NCBI GenBank assembly: GCA_030410095.1 | Contig: JAUFRC010000001.1 | Coordinates: forward strand, 1,996,501-2,060,500 | DNA length: 64,000 bases | Reading direction: 5' to 3' | Origin: Paracoccus cavernae | GTDB lineage: Bacteria > Pseudomonadota > Alphaproteobacteria > Rhodobacterales > Rhodobacteraceae | Shown: piece after piece, positions 27,364 to 37,906 of the stretch | How the letters are laid out: each line of letters starts with the position of its first letter | Position numbering within the stretch: the first letter of the stretch is position 1 | Notes under the pieces: model-generated | The model's database searches: none | Seen by the model: only the letters and a program-made list of their open reading frames with translations | What the model was told of the DNA's origin: nothing | Translations under genes and position numbers: made by a program

Positions 27364-28625
27364 CAGTCGGCAACCTTGCCCATGACCAGGCTGGCATTGG
27401 TGCCGCCAAAGCCGAAGCTGTTCGAGAGAACATAATCGACCTTGCGACGCACCGCCGCATTCGCGGCCAGATCAACCGGCGTTTCGCGTGCCGGATTGTC
27501 GAGGTTGATCGTCGGCGGGCAGATCTGGTCGCGGATCGCGAGGATGCAGAAGATCGCTTCGACCGCACCGGCCGCACCCAGAAGGTGGCCGATCGACGAT
27601 TTCGTCGACGACATCACGACGTTTTTCGCGTCATCGCCCAGCAGCCGCTCGACCGCGCCAAGCTCGATCGTATCGGCCATGGTCGAGGTGCCGTGCGCGT
27701 TGATGTAATCAAGCTGGCCCGGCTCCAGACCCGCACGTTTCAGCGCGGCTTTCATCGAGCGGAAACCGCCGTCGCCGTCTTCGGAAGGCGCGGTAATGTG
27801 ATAGGCATCGCCCGTCAGACCATAGCCGAGGATTTCGGCATAGATCTTGGCGCCGCGCGCTTTGGCATGCTCGTATTCTTCCAGAACGACGACACCCGCG
27901 CCTTCGCCCATGACAAAGCCGTCACGGTTTTCGTCCCACGGACGGCTTGCCTTCTGCGGCTCCGCCTCGCGGTCGGTCGACAGCGCCTTGCAGGCGTTGA
28001 AGCCCGCGATCCCGATTTCGCAGATCGGCGATTCCGTGCCGCCAGCGACCATGACATCGGCATCGCCCCACATGATCAGACGCGCCGCATCACCGATCGC
28101 ATGCGCGCCGGTCGAGCAGGCGGTCACGACCGCATGGTTCGGACCCTTGAAGCCGAAGCGGATCGAAACCTGACCCGATACGAGGTTGATCAGCGCGCCC
28201 GGAATGAAGAAGGGCGAGACGCGTTTGGGGCCGCGTTCCTTGATCAGAACGGCCGTATCCGCGATCGAGCGCAGACCGCCGATCCCCGCGCCGATCATGA
28301 CGCCGGTGCGCTCCTGCTCTTCGACCGTCTGGGGCTCCCAGCCGGAATCTTTCACTGCTTGCGTTGCAGCAGCCATTCCGTAAAGAATGAAATCATCAAC
28401 CTTGCGGCGATCTTTCGGTTCCATCCAGTCGTCGGGGTTGAATGTCCCGTCCGTCCCGTCACCGAAAGGAATCTCGCAGGCATATTTGGTAATCACGTCC
28501 TTCGCGTCAAATCGCGTGATCGGACCTGCTGCGGATTGCCCTGCAAGCAGCCTCTCCCACGTCTCTTCGACACCTGACGCCAGCGGCGTGACCATCCCCA
28601 GACCGGTGACGACTACTCTGCGCAT
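27363..28625 (-). CDS. fabF: 3-oxoacyl-[acyl-carrier-protein] synthase II
   Basis: 420 residues, intact. KAS II condensing enzyme: the active-site Cys is in VVTACSTGAHAIG, the two His residues are in NAHGTSTMADTIE and KSSIGHLLGAAGA, and GFGGTNASLV lies near the C terminus. It extends acyl-ACP with malonyl-ACP in fatty-acid synthesis. The start at 28625 (MRRVVVTGLGMVTPLA) has AAGGAACC just upstream; the longer frame to 28640 is unlikely. acpP, often adjacent, is not in this window. Confidence 0.96.
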   Translation of the reverse strand: MRRVVVTGLGMVTPLASGVEETWERLLAGQSAAGPITRFDAKDVITKYACEIPFGDGTDGTFNPDDWMEPKDRRKVDDFILYGMAAATQAVKDSGWEPQTVEEQERTGVMIGAGIGGLRSIADTAVLIKERGPKRVSPFFIPGALINLVSGQVSIRFGFKGPNHAVVTACSTGAHAIGDAARLIMWGDADVMVAGGTESPICEIGIAGFNACKALSTDREAEPQKASRPWDENRDGFVMGEGAGVVVLEEYEHAKARGAKIYAEILGYGLTGDAYHITAPSEDGDGGFRSMKAALKRAGLEPGQLDYINAHGTSTMADTIELGAVERLLGDDAKNVVMSSTKSSIGHLLGAAGAVEAIFCILAIRDQICPPTINLDNPARETPVDLAANAAVRRKVDYVLSNSFGFGGTNASLVMGKVAD

Positions 28626-28797
28626 TACGGTTCCTTCCACGTTTCGACCCGCGTTTTCTACACGTCACCCGCCTGTCACGCAACGGACAGCCTCTGGCAA
28701 GACGGCAACACAGGAACTTTAGCTTTTCCGATGTCGTTGAACTGACTTGAAATCAGCCTATTCTCTGACCGCCGATCGCCCTGAAAGGACCACCGGA

Positions 28798-29979
28798 ATG
28801 ACCACTGAAACCCAGCGCAATGCGCAGGCCGCACTTGACGAGATCCAGACCGTGACCGCCGTGATCCTGCCCGAACCCGCGTCCCAGGTCGTCCCGCTGG
28901 AGCAAGCCGATCAGCCGGTCGCCGAGGAAATCCGCAAGCGCATCAACGAGATCGACCTGCGCGACACCGCCTCGATCGTCCATTTCGGCGCCCGCGCCCA
29001 GAACGAGCTTCAGGAAATCAGCCAGGCAATGCTGGCCGATGTGAAGAACAAGGATGTCGGCCCCGCCGGTGAATCCCTGCGCAATATCGTCACCACCATC
29101 CGCGGCTTCTCGGTTTCCGAGCTCGACGTGCGCCGCGAGCGCAGCTGGTGGGAGAAACTGCTGGGCCGCGCCGCGCCCTTCGCGAAATTCGTCGCGAATT
29201 ACGAAGAGGTCCAATCCCAGATCGACAAGATCAGCATGGATCTCGACCAGCACCAGCATGTGCTGCTCAAAGACATCAAATCGCTTGACGTGCTCTACGA
29301 GCGCACGCTCGACTTCTATGACGAGCTCGCGCTTTACATCGCTGCGGGCGAAGAAAAGCTGCGCCAGCTCGACGCGACCGAAATCCCCGCGAAGGAAGCC
29401 GCCGTCGCCGCCCTCCCCGAGGCCGAACAGGTCATGGGCGCGCAGGAGCTGCGCGATCTGCGCTCCGCGCGCGACGATCTCGAGCGCCGCGTCCACGACC
29501 TCAAGCTGACCCGTCAGGTCACGATGCAGTCGCTGCCGTCGATCCGTCTGGTGCAGGAAAACGACAAGTCGCTGGTCACCAAGATCAACTCGACCTTGGT
29601 CAATACCGTGCCGCTGTGGGAAACCCAGCTGGCGCAGGCCGTCACCATCCAGCGCTCCTCCGAGGCGGCGAAAGCGGTGAAACAGGCCAACGACCTGACC
29701 AACGAGCTGCTGACCGCCAATGCCAAGAACCTGCGTCAGGCAAACCAGCAGATCCGCACCGAGATGGAGCGCGGCGTTTTCGACATCGAAGCGGTCAAGA
29801 CCGCCAATGCCGAGCTGATCGCCACGATCGAGGACAGCCTGCGCATCGCCGACGAAGGCAAGGCGCGCCGTGCGGCCGCCGAACAGGATCTGCAGGCGAT
29901 GGAAGTCGAACTGCGCAATACGCTGGCCGCATCGCAGGCCAAGCAAATTCCTCAAACCGGAAGTGCCCCGCGACCGTGA
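28798..29979 (+). CDS. TelA/KlaA family toxic-anion resistance protein
   Basis: 393 residues, intact. The protein is almost wholly helical with a long coiled coil, as in TelA: EEIRKRINEIDLRDTASIVHFG, then SWWEKLLGRAAPFAKFVANY, HVLLKDIKSLDVLYERTL, VTMQSLPSIRLVQENDKSLV and VPLWETQLAQAVTIQRSSEA. The family was named for tellurite resistance, but its molecular role is not settled; cell-envelope stress is likely. The start at 28798 follows AAAGGACC. The stop overlaps the next gene's GTG (GTGA). An XpaC gene, a frequent upstream partner, is absent here. Confidence 0.9.
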   Translation: MTTETQRNAQAALDEIQTVTAVILPEPASQVVPLEQADQPVAEEIRKRINEIDLRDTASIVHFGARAQNELQEISQAMLADVKNKDVGPAGESLRNIVTTIRGFSVSELDVRRERSWWEKLLGRAAPFAKFVANYEEVQSQIDKISMDLDQHQHVLLKDIKSLDVLYERTLDFYDELALYIAAGEEKLRQLDATEIPAKEAAVAALPEAEQVMGAQELRDLRSARDDLERRVHDLKLTRQVTMQSLPSIRLVQENDKSLVTKINSTLVNTVPLWETQLAQAVTIQRSSEAAKAVKQANDLTNELLTANAKNLRQANQQIRTEMERGVFDIEAVKTANAELIATIEDSLRIADEGKARRAAAEQDLQAMEVELRNTLAASQAKQIPQTGSAPRP

Positions 29980-31075
29980 CACAAACGCCCCTCTTGACCG
30001 CAACCCTGCCGGCTTTTGCCGGCCGGGTCCGTTATTCAGTCGCGGCCACGCTGGCTGCAACCTTGTTTCTGGCCGGTTGTGCCGAATTGAACACGCCTCC
30101 CGAGGCGCCGCCGATTTCGGCAGTAGCGCCCGCCAAACGCCCCGATCGCGCCTCGCTCGATCAGGCGCAGTTGCGGCGCGAGCGGGCCGAAAAGACCAAG
30201 GCAGCCAACGCCGCCGCCCAGATCGCGGTCGCGACCCCGCCAGCACCAATATGCGCGGCTATCTGACCAATATCGAAGCGGCTCTGCTCGCACGCGGCAA
30301 GCTGCGTACCGATGACGGCAGCTCGGTCGGCCCGATCCGCGCCGAACAGCTGGTCGAGGATTTCATCCAGACCGCGCTGCGCGACGAATATTCGCGTCAG
30401 GGCGGCAAGCTCGTGCAGGGCAGCACGCCCGCACCGCTGCGCCGCTGGGAAAATCCCGTCCGCATGCAGATCGAGTACGGCACTTCGGTCGCGCCGGTCC
30501 AGCGCAGCAACGACCAGCGCTCGGTCGCGGCCTTTGCCGCGCAGCTGCAGGCCGCCACCGGCCATCCGGTCTCGCTGGCCTCGGGGACGGGCAACTTCCA
30601 CGTCCTCATCCTCTCAGAAGACGAACGCCGCGCCATCGGCCCCCGCCTCGCGGCGATGGTCCCCGGCATTCCTCCCAGCGACATCTCGGCGCTGACCGAT
30701 CTCGCGCCGCAGAATTACTGCACGGTTTTCGCCTATTCGCGGGGGAACGGCGCGACCTATGTGCAGGCCGTGGCGCTGATCCGCTCGGAGCTGCCGGCCA
30801 AAATGCGGTTGAGCTGCTTCCATGAAGAGCTCGCCCAAGGTCTGGGTCTGGCCAATGACAGCCCGACGGCGCGCCCTTCGATCTTCAACGACGACGAGGA
30901 ATTCGCGCTTCTGACCAAGCATGACGAATTGCTGCTCAGGATGCTTTATGATCCCCGCCTGCGCCCCGGCATGACCGAGACCGAGGCCCGCCCGATTCTC
31001 GAACAGATCGCGGCCGAACTGGTCGCCGGCCAGCCCGCACTGGCGGCCAATGCCTCGACCCCGGGCGGCGTCTGA
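29976..31075 (+). CDS. DUF2927 lipoprotein (frameshifted)
   Basis: About 366 residues. The GTG start at 29976 overlaps the telA stop. A signal segment ends in the lipobox LAGC, giving a predicted lipoprotein, followed by a Pro/Ala-rich linker. One base is lost near 30237; the repaired frame begins STNMRGYLTNIEAALLARGK. The DUF2927 core includes FHVLILSEDERRAIGPRLAA, CFHEELAQGLGLANDSP, SIFNDDEEFALLTKHDELLL and MLYDPRLRPGMTETEA. The HEExxQ pattern suggests a metal site, but activity is unknown. Tight coupling to telA suggests a shared envelope-stress role. Confidence 0.82.
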
Positions 31076-31171
31076 GCCGCCCGCGACCCGACGCGGATGT
31101 GACGGAACCCTGTCCGCCCGCCAAGACTTGTTAGGGTAAACCGCCCCGCCCCTGCCCCCACGAGGAACCCC

Positions 31172-32299
31172 ATGGCAATTTTCGACTTCCTCTCCGGCGA
31201 GTTCATCGATGTCATCGAATGGACCGATGATACCCGCGACACGATGGTCTACCGCTTCCCGACCGTCGGCCATGCCATCAAATACGGCGCAAAGCTGACC
31301 GTGCGCGAAGGTCAGGCGGCCGTCTTCATCCACGAGGGCCAGCTCGCCGATGTCTTCGGTCCGGGCCTCTATATGCTCGAAACCAACAACATGCCGATCC
31401 TGACGCGACTCCAGCATTGGGATCACGGCTTCCGCTCGCCCTTCAAATCCGAGATCTATTTCGTCAATACGACGCGCTTCAACGATCTCAAATGGGGCAC
31501 CCGCAACCCGATCACCCTCCGTGATCCCGAATTCGGCCCCGTGCGCCTGCGCGCCTTCGGCACCTATTCGATGCGCGTCTCGGATCCCGCGAAATTCATG
31601 CGCGAAATCGTCGGCACCGACGGCGAGTTCACCAGCGACGAGATCAGTTTCCAGCTGCGCAACGTCATCGTGCAGGAATTCTCGCGCATGATCGCGGGAT
31701 CGGGCATTCCGGTGCTGGATATGGCAGCGAACATGCAGGATCTTGGCGGGCTGGTCGCCAAAGCCATTGCGCCGACCATTGCCGAATACGGCCTGACCAT
31801 CCCGGAATTCTACATCGAGAACATCAGCCTGCCCGACGAGGTGGAAAAGATGCTCGACAAGCGCACCTCGATGGGAATCGTCGGCGACCTGAACCGCTTC
31901 GGCCAATATGCCGCCGCCGAATCCATGCTCAATGCCAGCAGCCAGCCCGGTGGCGGCATGGGCGCGGGGCTTGGTGCCGGAATGGGCGCGGCCATGGGTA
32001 TGGGCGCGGCGATGGGTCAGGGCCCTTGGGGTCCGGTCGGCGGCGGCCAAAGCGGTGCCGCGGCCCAAACCCCGCCTCCGATCCCCTCGCAGGCAGCCAA
32101 GGAATGGCATGTCGCGCTTGACGGTGCGGCCTCGGGACCGTTCGGGGCGGTCGATCTGTCGCGCCTCGCGGCCGAAGGCAAACTGACCCGCGACACCCTC
32201 GTCTGGAGCGCGGGACAAGACGGCTGGAGCGCCGCCGGCAGCCAATCCGAGCTGGGCGCGATCTTCGCTTCGGCCCCTCCGCCGCTTCCCAAAGGCTGA
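31172..32299 (+). CDS. SPFH-domain protein with C-terminal GYF_2-type domain
   Basis: 375 residues, intact. The N-terminal two thirds are an SPFH (stomatin/flotillin-like) domain of the YdjI class: VIEWTDDTRDTMVYRFP, LTVREGQAAVFIHEGQLADV, FGPGLYMLETNNMPILT, and ITLRDPEFGPVRLRAFGTYS. A Met/Gly-rich linker (GGGMGAGLGAGMGAAMG) leads to a GYF_2/DUF4339 domain (EWHVALDGAASGPFGAVDLS ... TLVWSAGQDGW). SPFH proteins scaffold membrane microdomains; the GYF-type domain suggests binding of a proline-rich partner. It lies 96 bases after the DUF2927 gene and 91 before the zinc-ribbon gene, all on one strand. Confidence 0.88.
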   Translation: MAIFDFLSGEFIDVIEWTDDTRDTMVYRFPTVGHAIKYGAKLTVREGQAAVFIHEGQLADVFGPGLYMLETNNMPILTRLQHWDHGFRSPFKSEIYFVNTTRFNDLKWGTRNPITLRDPEFGPVRLRAFGTYSMRVSDPAKFMREIVGTDGEFTSDEISFQLRNVIVQEFSRMIAGSGIPVLDMAANMQDLGGLVAKAIAPTIAEYGLTIPEFYIENISLPDEVEKMLDKRTSMGIVGDLNRFGQYAAAESMLNASSQPGGGMGAGLGAGMGAAMGMGAAMGQGPWGPVGGGQSGAAAQTPPPIPSQAAKEWHVALDGAASGPFGAVDLSRLAAEGKLTRDTLVWSAGQDGWSAAGSQSELGAIFASAPPPLPKG

Positions 32300-32390
32300 C
32301 ACAAGCCTGCGTCACGGTGGCCCCGCAAGGGCCGCCGTTCCGCCGCCTCCGGCCCCGCGCAAGCGCGCCTCAAGCAGCACCGAGCGATCC

Positions 32391-33665
32391 ATGCCTACGC
32401 CCCCGACCCAATACCGCTACCCTTGCGACAATTGCGGCGCGAGCCTGCAATTCTCGCCCGGCCAGCAAAAGCTGATCTGTCCCTATTGCGGCCACGAGCA
32501 GGATATCGGCCCCGGAGCCGCCCGCGCGCCCGCACGCCAGAAAAGCGAAGGCCCGTGGGGCGAACGGGCGATTCTCGCCGATCCCGAAACCGGCCGCGCC
32601 ATTCAATGGGACGCGGGCCATAAAGCCCCCGAACTGGCCGAGATCCCGCTCGAGAGGGGCCTCAAGCTCGACCAGAACAGCGATCTCGCCGAAACCCACC
32701 GCCTGCTCTCCTGCCCCAATTGCGGTGCCAAACTCGAGATCACCTCGGAGAAGACCGCCTCGACCTGTCCCTTCTGCGCCACGCCGATCGTGACCGATAC
32801 GACCAGCGCGCGGATGATCAAACCCCAAGGCGTGCTGCCCTTCGTCATCACCGAAGGCCAGGCCAAAGCCGCGCTCGACGATTGGATGAAGGGGCTGTGG
32901 TTCGCGCCCTCGGGGCTGACGGCCTATGCCAAACGCGGGCGGAAAATGTCGGGGATCTATTCGCCCTTCTGGACCTTCGATGCCGATACCCGCTCGCGCT
33001 ATACCGGCCAGCGCGGCGATTATTACTACGAGACCGAATGGGTCGAGATGGAGGTCAACGGCCGCCGCCAGCGCGTCCAGCGTCAGGTCCAGAAGATCCG
33101 CTGGAGCCCGGCTTCAGGCCGGATCGCGCGCCATTTCAACGATGTGCTGGTGCTGGCCGCCAGCTCGCTGCCGCGCCGGTTCACCGATGCGCTGGCGCCT
33201 TGGGACCTCTCGCATCTCAACGATTACCGCCCCGAATATCTCTCAGGCTTCATGGCCGAGGGCTATACGATCGCGCTTGCCGACGGCCACCAGATCGCGC
33301 GCGAGGAAATGACGGGTGTGATCACCATGGATGCGCGACGCGACATCGGCGGCAACGTCCAAAGAGTGACCTCGCTCGAGACAGATTACAGCGCCGAGAC
33401 CTTCAAGCATATCCTGCTGCCGGTCTGGACCGCCGCCTATCGCTATAGCGGCAAATCCTACCGCTTCGTGGTGAACGGGCAATCGGGCCGCGTGCAGGGC
33501 GAGCGCCCCTATTCGGTGTGGAAAATCGCCTTCGCTGTCCTGCTCGCGCTGATCGCGGTCGCGGTCTTCATGGCGGCTACGCAGGCCTATAGCCAGACGC
33601 CCGATCTGTCCGCCCAGACACCCCAGACGATCCTCGCCCGGCCCGAAACCCGAGTCCTGCCATGA
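32391..33665 (+). CDS. Zinc-ribbon membrane protein (TFIIB-type zinc finger)
   Basis: 424 residues, intact. Two zinc ribbons: CDNCGASLQFSPGQQKLICPYCG near residues 12-34 in C-X2-C...C-X2-C form, and CPNCGAKLEI...STCPFCATPI near 108-130. A middle domain is rich in aromatic residues (SGIYSPFWTFDADTRSRYTG; YYYETEWVEMEVNGRRQ). One membrane helix follows at about 373-393 (IAFAVLLALIAVAVFMAATQ). Proteins of this architecture occur beside SPFH/TelA genes and are sometimes misnamed primosomal or helicase proteins. Function is unknown. The stop overlaps the next ATG (ATGA). Confidence 0.8.
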   Translation: MPTPPTQYRYPCDNCGASLQFSPGQQKLICPYCGHEQDIGPGAARAPARQKSEGPWGERAILADPETGRAIQWDAGHKAPELAEIPLERGLKLDQNSDLAETHRLLSCPNCGAKLEITSEKTASTCPFCATPIVTDTTSARMIKPQGVLPFVITEGQAKAALDDWMKGLWFAPSGLTAYAKRGRKMSGIYSPFWTFDADTRSRYTGQRGDYYYETEWVEMEVNGRRQRVQRQVQKIRWSPASGRIARHFNDVLVLAASSLPRRFTDALAPWDLSHLNDYRPEYLSGFMAEGYTIALADGHQIAREEMTGVITMDARRDIGGNVQRVTSLETDYSAETFKHILLPVWTAAYRYSGKSYRFVVNGQSGRVQGERPYSVWKIAFAVLLALIAVAVFMAATQAYSQTPDLSAQTPQTILARPETRVLP

Positions 33666-34579
33666 TCCTCTGCTCGGGCGAATCCCTGATCGACATGGTG
33701 CCCCAAGACGGCACCTTCCGCCCCCTCGCGGGTGGTGCGGTCTATAATACCGCCATCGCCCTCGGCCGGCTCGGCGTTGCGGCGGGCTATCTCTGGCCGC
33801 TCTCGTCCGACCAGTTCGGCGCCACGCTCCGCCAGCCCCTGCTCGAGGCCGGCGTCGCGACCGACCTCTGCCCGCAAAGCGCCCGACCGACCACTCTGGC
33901 CTTCGTCACCCTCGATCGCGGCGAGGCGCGTTATTCCTTCTATGACGAGGGCTCCGCCGGCCGGATGTTCGCGCAAAGCGATCTCCCCGAGCTGCCGTCC
34001 GAGACCCGCGCCCTCTTCATCGGCGGCATCAGCCTTGTTCCCGACCCCTGCGGCGCAACCGTCGAAACACTGGTCGACCACGCCCGCGACCGCGGCATTC
34101 CGGTGATGATCGACCCCAACATCCGGCCTTTCTTCATCACCGAAATACCCCGCTACCGCGCACGCCTCGAGCGGCTCATCGCCAAGTCGGCGCTGGTCAA
34201 ACTCTCGGGCGACGACATCGCATGGCTCTGGCCCGATGCCGATTTTGCCGAAGTGTCCCGCGACCTTCTTGCCCGCGGACCCGATGCGGGGCCGAGCGTG
34301 ATTTTCCGCACTCTGGGCGCCGACGGGGCCGAGGCGACGAGCGCGCGCCACCACATCACCCTTCCGGCCGCGCGCGTCGCGATCACCGATACGATCGGGG
34401 CGGGCGATACGTTCAATGCGGGCGTTCTGGCCGCGCTCGATCGCGCCGATGCCTTCGCCCGCCTTGATCATCTGGAACGGGAAACGCTCGAGGCCGCTTT
34501 GTCGCTCGGCATCCGCGCGGCGGCCGTCACCGTGTCACGGGCGGGGGCCAATCCGCCGTGGCGGCACGAGCTGGCCTGA
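33662..34579 (+). CDS. PfkB-family carbohydrate kinase (fructokinase-like)
   Basis: 305 residues, intact. It begins MILCSGESLIDMVPQDGTFR, with substrate motif GGAVYNTAIALGRLG and the PfkB nucleotide signature DTIGAGDTFNAGVLAAL; ARPTTLAFVTLDRGEARYSF and KLSGDDIAWL are typical of fructokinases. It probably phosphorylates a hexose, fructose being most likely by similarity. It is coupled to the zinc-ribbon gene by an ATGA overlap, which is unusual for a sugar kinase and may be only positional. Confidence 0.9.
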   Translation: MILCSGESLIDMVPQDGTFRPLAGGAVYNTAIALGRLGVAAGYLWPLSSDQFGATLRQPLLEAGVATDLCPQSARPTTLAFVTLDRGEARYSFYDEGSAGRMFAQSDLPELPSETRALFIGGISLVPDPCGATVETLVDHARDRGIPVMIDPNIRPFFITEIPRYRARLERLIAKSALVKLSGDDIAWLWPDADFAEVSRDLLARGPDAGPSVIFRTLGADGAEATSARHHITLPAARVAITDTIGAGDTFNAGVLAALDRADAFARLDHLERETLEAALSLGIRAAAVTVSRAGANPPWRHELA

Positions 34580-34598
34580 GCGGCCAGCCCGAAGCTTG

Positions 34599-35905
34599 TC
34601 ACAAAGCGCGGAAGCTCGCCGCCTGACGGGCGGTCCAGCGGACTTTGACGCTGACACCTTCCTCGGTCTGGCGCTCGCCGACCACGACGCCCTGCTGGTG
34701 CAGCCAGGCGCGACGGCGGCCGTCCTCGTGGCTCAGCAGAACCGCATCGTCTTCAAGCGGATCATCCAGCGCCAAGGTCAGCGCGGCATCGACCGCATCG
34801 AGCAGATCGGGAAGCCCTCGCCGCTCAGCGCGCTGATGGCCTGCACGCCCTCGGTGCGGGCATCGGTGCGGCGCAAAGCCTCGCGGGTCTGCTCGCTCAG
34901 CTGGTCGATCTTGTTCCAGACCTCGATCAGCGCGACATCTTCGGCAACGCCCAGACTATCAAGGATATCGCCGACATCGCCGGCCTGCTCCTCGGTCTCG
35001 GGATGGCTGATGTCGCGGACATGCAGGATCAGATCGGCCTCGAGCACCTCTTCCAGCGTCGCGCGGAAGGCTGCAACCAGCTCGTGCGGCAGGTCAGAGA
35101 TGAAACCCACCGTATCCGACAGGATCACCCTGCGGCCCGAAGGCAGACGCATCTGGCGCATTGTCGGATCCAGCGTCGCGAAAAGCTGGTCCTTGGCGAC
35201 AACATCCGCGCCGGTCAAAACGTTGAAAAGCGTCGACTTTCCGGCGTTGGTATAGCCCACCAGCGCGACAATCGGATAGGGCACCTTGGCGCGCGAGCGG
35301 CGGTGCAGTTCGCGGGTGCGAACGACCTTTTCCAGCTGGCGGCGCAGGCGGATCATCTGGTCGTCGATGGCGCGCCGGTCGGCTTCGATCTGGGTCTCGC
35401 CGGGGCCGCCGACAAAGCCGAAACCGCCGCGCTGGCGTTCAAGGTGGGTCCATGCCCGCACCAGACGCGTGCGCTGATAGGCCAGCGCCGCTAGCTCGAC
35501 TTGAAGCACACCTTCGCGAGTATGGGCGCGATCGGCAAAAATCTCGAGAATGAGGCCGGTCCGGTCAAGGATCTTGACGCCCCATTCCTTTTCGAGATTG
35601 CGCTGCTGGACCGGCGTCACCGGTCCGTCGATCAGGACAAGCTCTGCCCCCTCGCCATCGGCAACGGCTGCAAGCTGCTCGGCGATTTCGGCGCGTTTGC
35701 CCTTGGAAAACAGCATGCCCGCATCGGGGCTGCGCAGACGGACCACCTCGGCGCCCTCGACCGTGATCGCGGGCAAGGCATGCGCCAGCGCCACGGCCTC
35801 TTCGAGGGCGAGTTCGGGCTCGCGACGGGTGCGCGAATTTCCCAGATCGGGGTGGATTACATAGGCCCGCGTCGGGCGGGCCTGCGTCTCAGTGGCTTCG
35901 GCCAA
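34599..35905 (-). CDS. hflX: GTPase HflX (frameshifted near the C terminus)
   Basis: About 435 residues. The N-terminal domain has VLIDGPVTPVQQRNLEKEWG and the Gly-rich linker GGFGFVGGPGETQIE. The G domain has G1 GYTNAGKS, G3 DTVGF and G4 NKID. HflX is a ribosome-associated GTPase that splits stalled ribosomes under stress. One C is lost near 34816; the repaired C terminus is LLDAVDAALTLALDDPLEDD and ends at TGA 34599-34601. The TTG start at 35905 abuts the hfq stop, the conserved hfq-hflX pairing. Confidence 0.93.
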
Positions 35906-36139
35906 TCATTCCTCGCCTTCATAAAGGCTGATCGGTTGCCCCGGCATGATTGTCGAAATCGCATGTTTATAGACCAGCTGCGACTGGCCGTCGCGGCGGA
36001 GCAACACACAGAAGTTGTCAAACCAGGTGATCACACCCTGCAGCTTGACGCCGTTGATCAGGAAGATCGTGACGGGAACCTTGGCTTTGCGCACATGGTT
36101 CAGAAAAGCGTCTTGCAGATTTTGTTTATCACCGGCCAT
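35906..36139 (-). CDS. hfq: RNA chaperone Hfq
   Basis: 77 residues, intact, the compact alphaproteobacterial form without a long C-terminal tail. Sm1 motif [20 protein letters not shown] and [18 protein letters not shown]; Sm2 motif [12 protein letters not shown] with the KH pair of the proximal RNA-binding face. Hfq forms hexamers that pair small RNAs with mRNAs. The upstream 107 bases to the trkH stop are AT-rich and probably hold its promoter; I cannot assign hexamers with confidence. Confidence 0.98.
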   Translation of the reverse strand: MAGDKQNLQDAFLNHVRKAKVPVTIFLINGVKLQGVITWFDNFCVLLRRDGQSQLVYKHAISTIMPGQPISLYEGEE

Positions 36140-36246
36140 TCAGGCAACCTCCCGGCATTTTTCATTTTGTTTTTTTAATGTCTAAGGCAGCCTTAGCGTC
36201 CTTGCAAGGCAGCCTTTCTTGCATGATGCATTTGCCGCCACGCCGG

Positions 36247-37897
36247 TCAACGCCGCCATAATTCCGGATTGAAAAGCGCAAGGATCGCGAGGGTCTCGAT
36301 CCGGCCGACGATCATCGCCCCCGCAAGAACCGCCTTGGTGAAATCGGGCAGACCCGCCCAGCCCGCCCAAGGCGCGCCGGCAATCCCCGCCGAGCCCTCG
36401 AAGGTCGGCGTCAGGGAATGGCACCGGCCAAAGGTCCGGTATTGGTCATTGCCGCGACCGACAGGATCGTCGCGCTTTCGAATTCGATGCGCTGGAGCGA
36501 GACCAGCGCCACGACGACCGCCAGCGTAATGGCAAAGAGCATGAAGAAGACGAAGGCGAGAAACGCGCCCTCGGCCCGCAGCCTGCGCCCCATTCTTCCG
36601 CCGCCGCCGATCGAGTTGGGATGGACGAGCTTTTCCATCTCGCGCTCGGAATGGCGCAAAAGCGCATAGACCCGCAGCAGTTTGACCCCGCCCGCGGTGG
36701 TCGCGACGCCCCCGCCCATCAGGGCCAGCCCCGCGAGGATGAGCCCGGGCGAGGTCAGCCCCGACCAGCTGCGCGCCCCCTGCCATTCGACAGAGTTCCA
36801 GCCGGTCGTGGTCAGATAGCTCAGACCGTTGAAAAGCCCGCCCCAAGCCGCGGCCAAAGCGCCGCCCTGACGCGCGCCACCCTCGCCGCCGTGGGCCAGC
36901 GTGATCTCGATCGCGCCGATGAAATGGCGGGCGAACAGCGCCAGAGCGACGACGCCCACCACCAATGCGGCAAGGCGCAATTCGGGGTCTTCGCGCCAAG
37001 TGTCGCTGGCGCGCAGCTCCCCGCCGCCGGGCCAGAAGCGGCGCGACAAGGCAGGCAGCAGAAACAGGAAAATCACGATCTCGCCCGCGACGCCGCTGGC
37101 GACGACATTGTTCGCCCCCGCATTGGTCGACAGCGGAGAGATCCCGCTGGTCGAAAGCGTCCCCATCGCGCGGGTGATCGCGACCAGACCGGTATCGCCC
37201 AGCATGAGCAGCAGCACCCAAAGCGCCAGCGTCAGCCCCGCATAGATCGGCAGCACGGTCTTGCCGACGCGGATGATGCGGCTGACGGGATCGGCCAGCT
37301 CGGTCTGGAAGGCGGGCGAGGACAGATGCGCCTGACGCTCGCGCTCGCGATCGGCACCGCGCGCACGGTCCGAACCGGGCAACCGCTCGATACGCTCCTC
37401 GCGGCCATAGGGCGAGGACAGGATCTCGAAGCCGCCGATGCGCAAGGGAGCGAGGATCGCGGTCGCCGCGACCAGCATGAACAGCCCGCCCATCCAGCCG
37501 ACCAGTCCGCGCCACAGATGCAAAGGCGCCGGCAGCAGCTCGGCCGAGTAAAGCGAGGCGCCGGTGGTGGTGAGGCAGGACACCATCTCCCACCAGGCGT
37601 TGAAAAAGCCGGTATCGGGCAGCGCGAACATCAGTGGAACGGCGAAAAGCGCGGGCAAAAGCGTCACCGTACCCACCACGGTCAAAAGCATCGCCCGCGT
37701 CGAATCCCCGAGGGAGCGGCGGCACTGGCAAAGCCCGTCACCACCACGAGAACCAGCAGCAAAAGCGCCGACATCGCGAAAATCGTCGCCAGCTCGTCCT
37801 GCCCCAAAGCCGAGGCATAGCCCGCAGGCACCAGCATGGCGAGCGTGCCCAGACCGGCCAGAAGCACCATCAGCGGAAGGCGGTTGAGAAGTGCCAC
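36247..37897 (-). CDS. trkH: Trk potassium uptake protein TrkH (frameshifted)
   Basis: About 550 residues, polytopic membrane protein. K+-channel-like pore loops are visible: TTTGASLYS, STSGISPLSTNAG, TTTGWNSVEW and MTNTGPLAG. Two bases are lost: one G in GGGG near 37712 (start segment to SGDSTRAMLLTVVGT) and one C in CCC near 36419; the repaired C terminus ends GRIETLAILALFNPELWRR at 36247. The protein takes up K+ with TrkA as cytoplasmic regulator. The GTG start at 37897 lies 9 bases after trkA. A histidine- and arginine-rich loop (SDRARGADRERERQAH) is lineage-specific. Confidence 0.92.
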
Positions 37898-37906
37898 CCC
37901 GCAGCC

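Noticed and set aside
30614..32302. 562-codon frame antisense to the DUF2927 and SPFH genes
   Set aside because: It mirrors two genes with clear family features and shows only low-complexity His/Arg/Gly composition.
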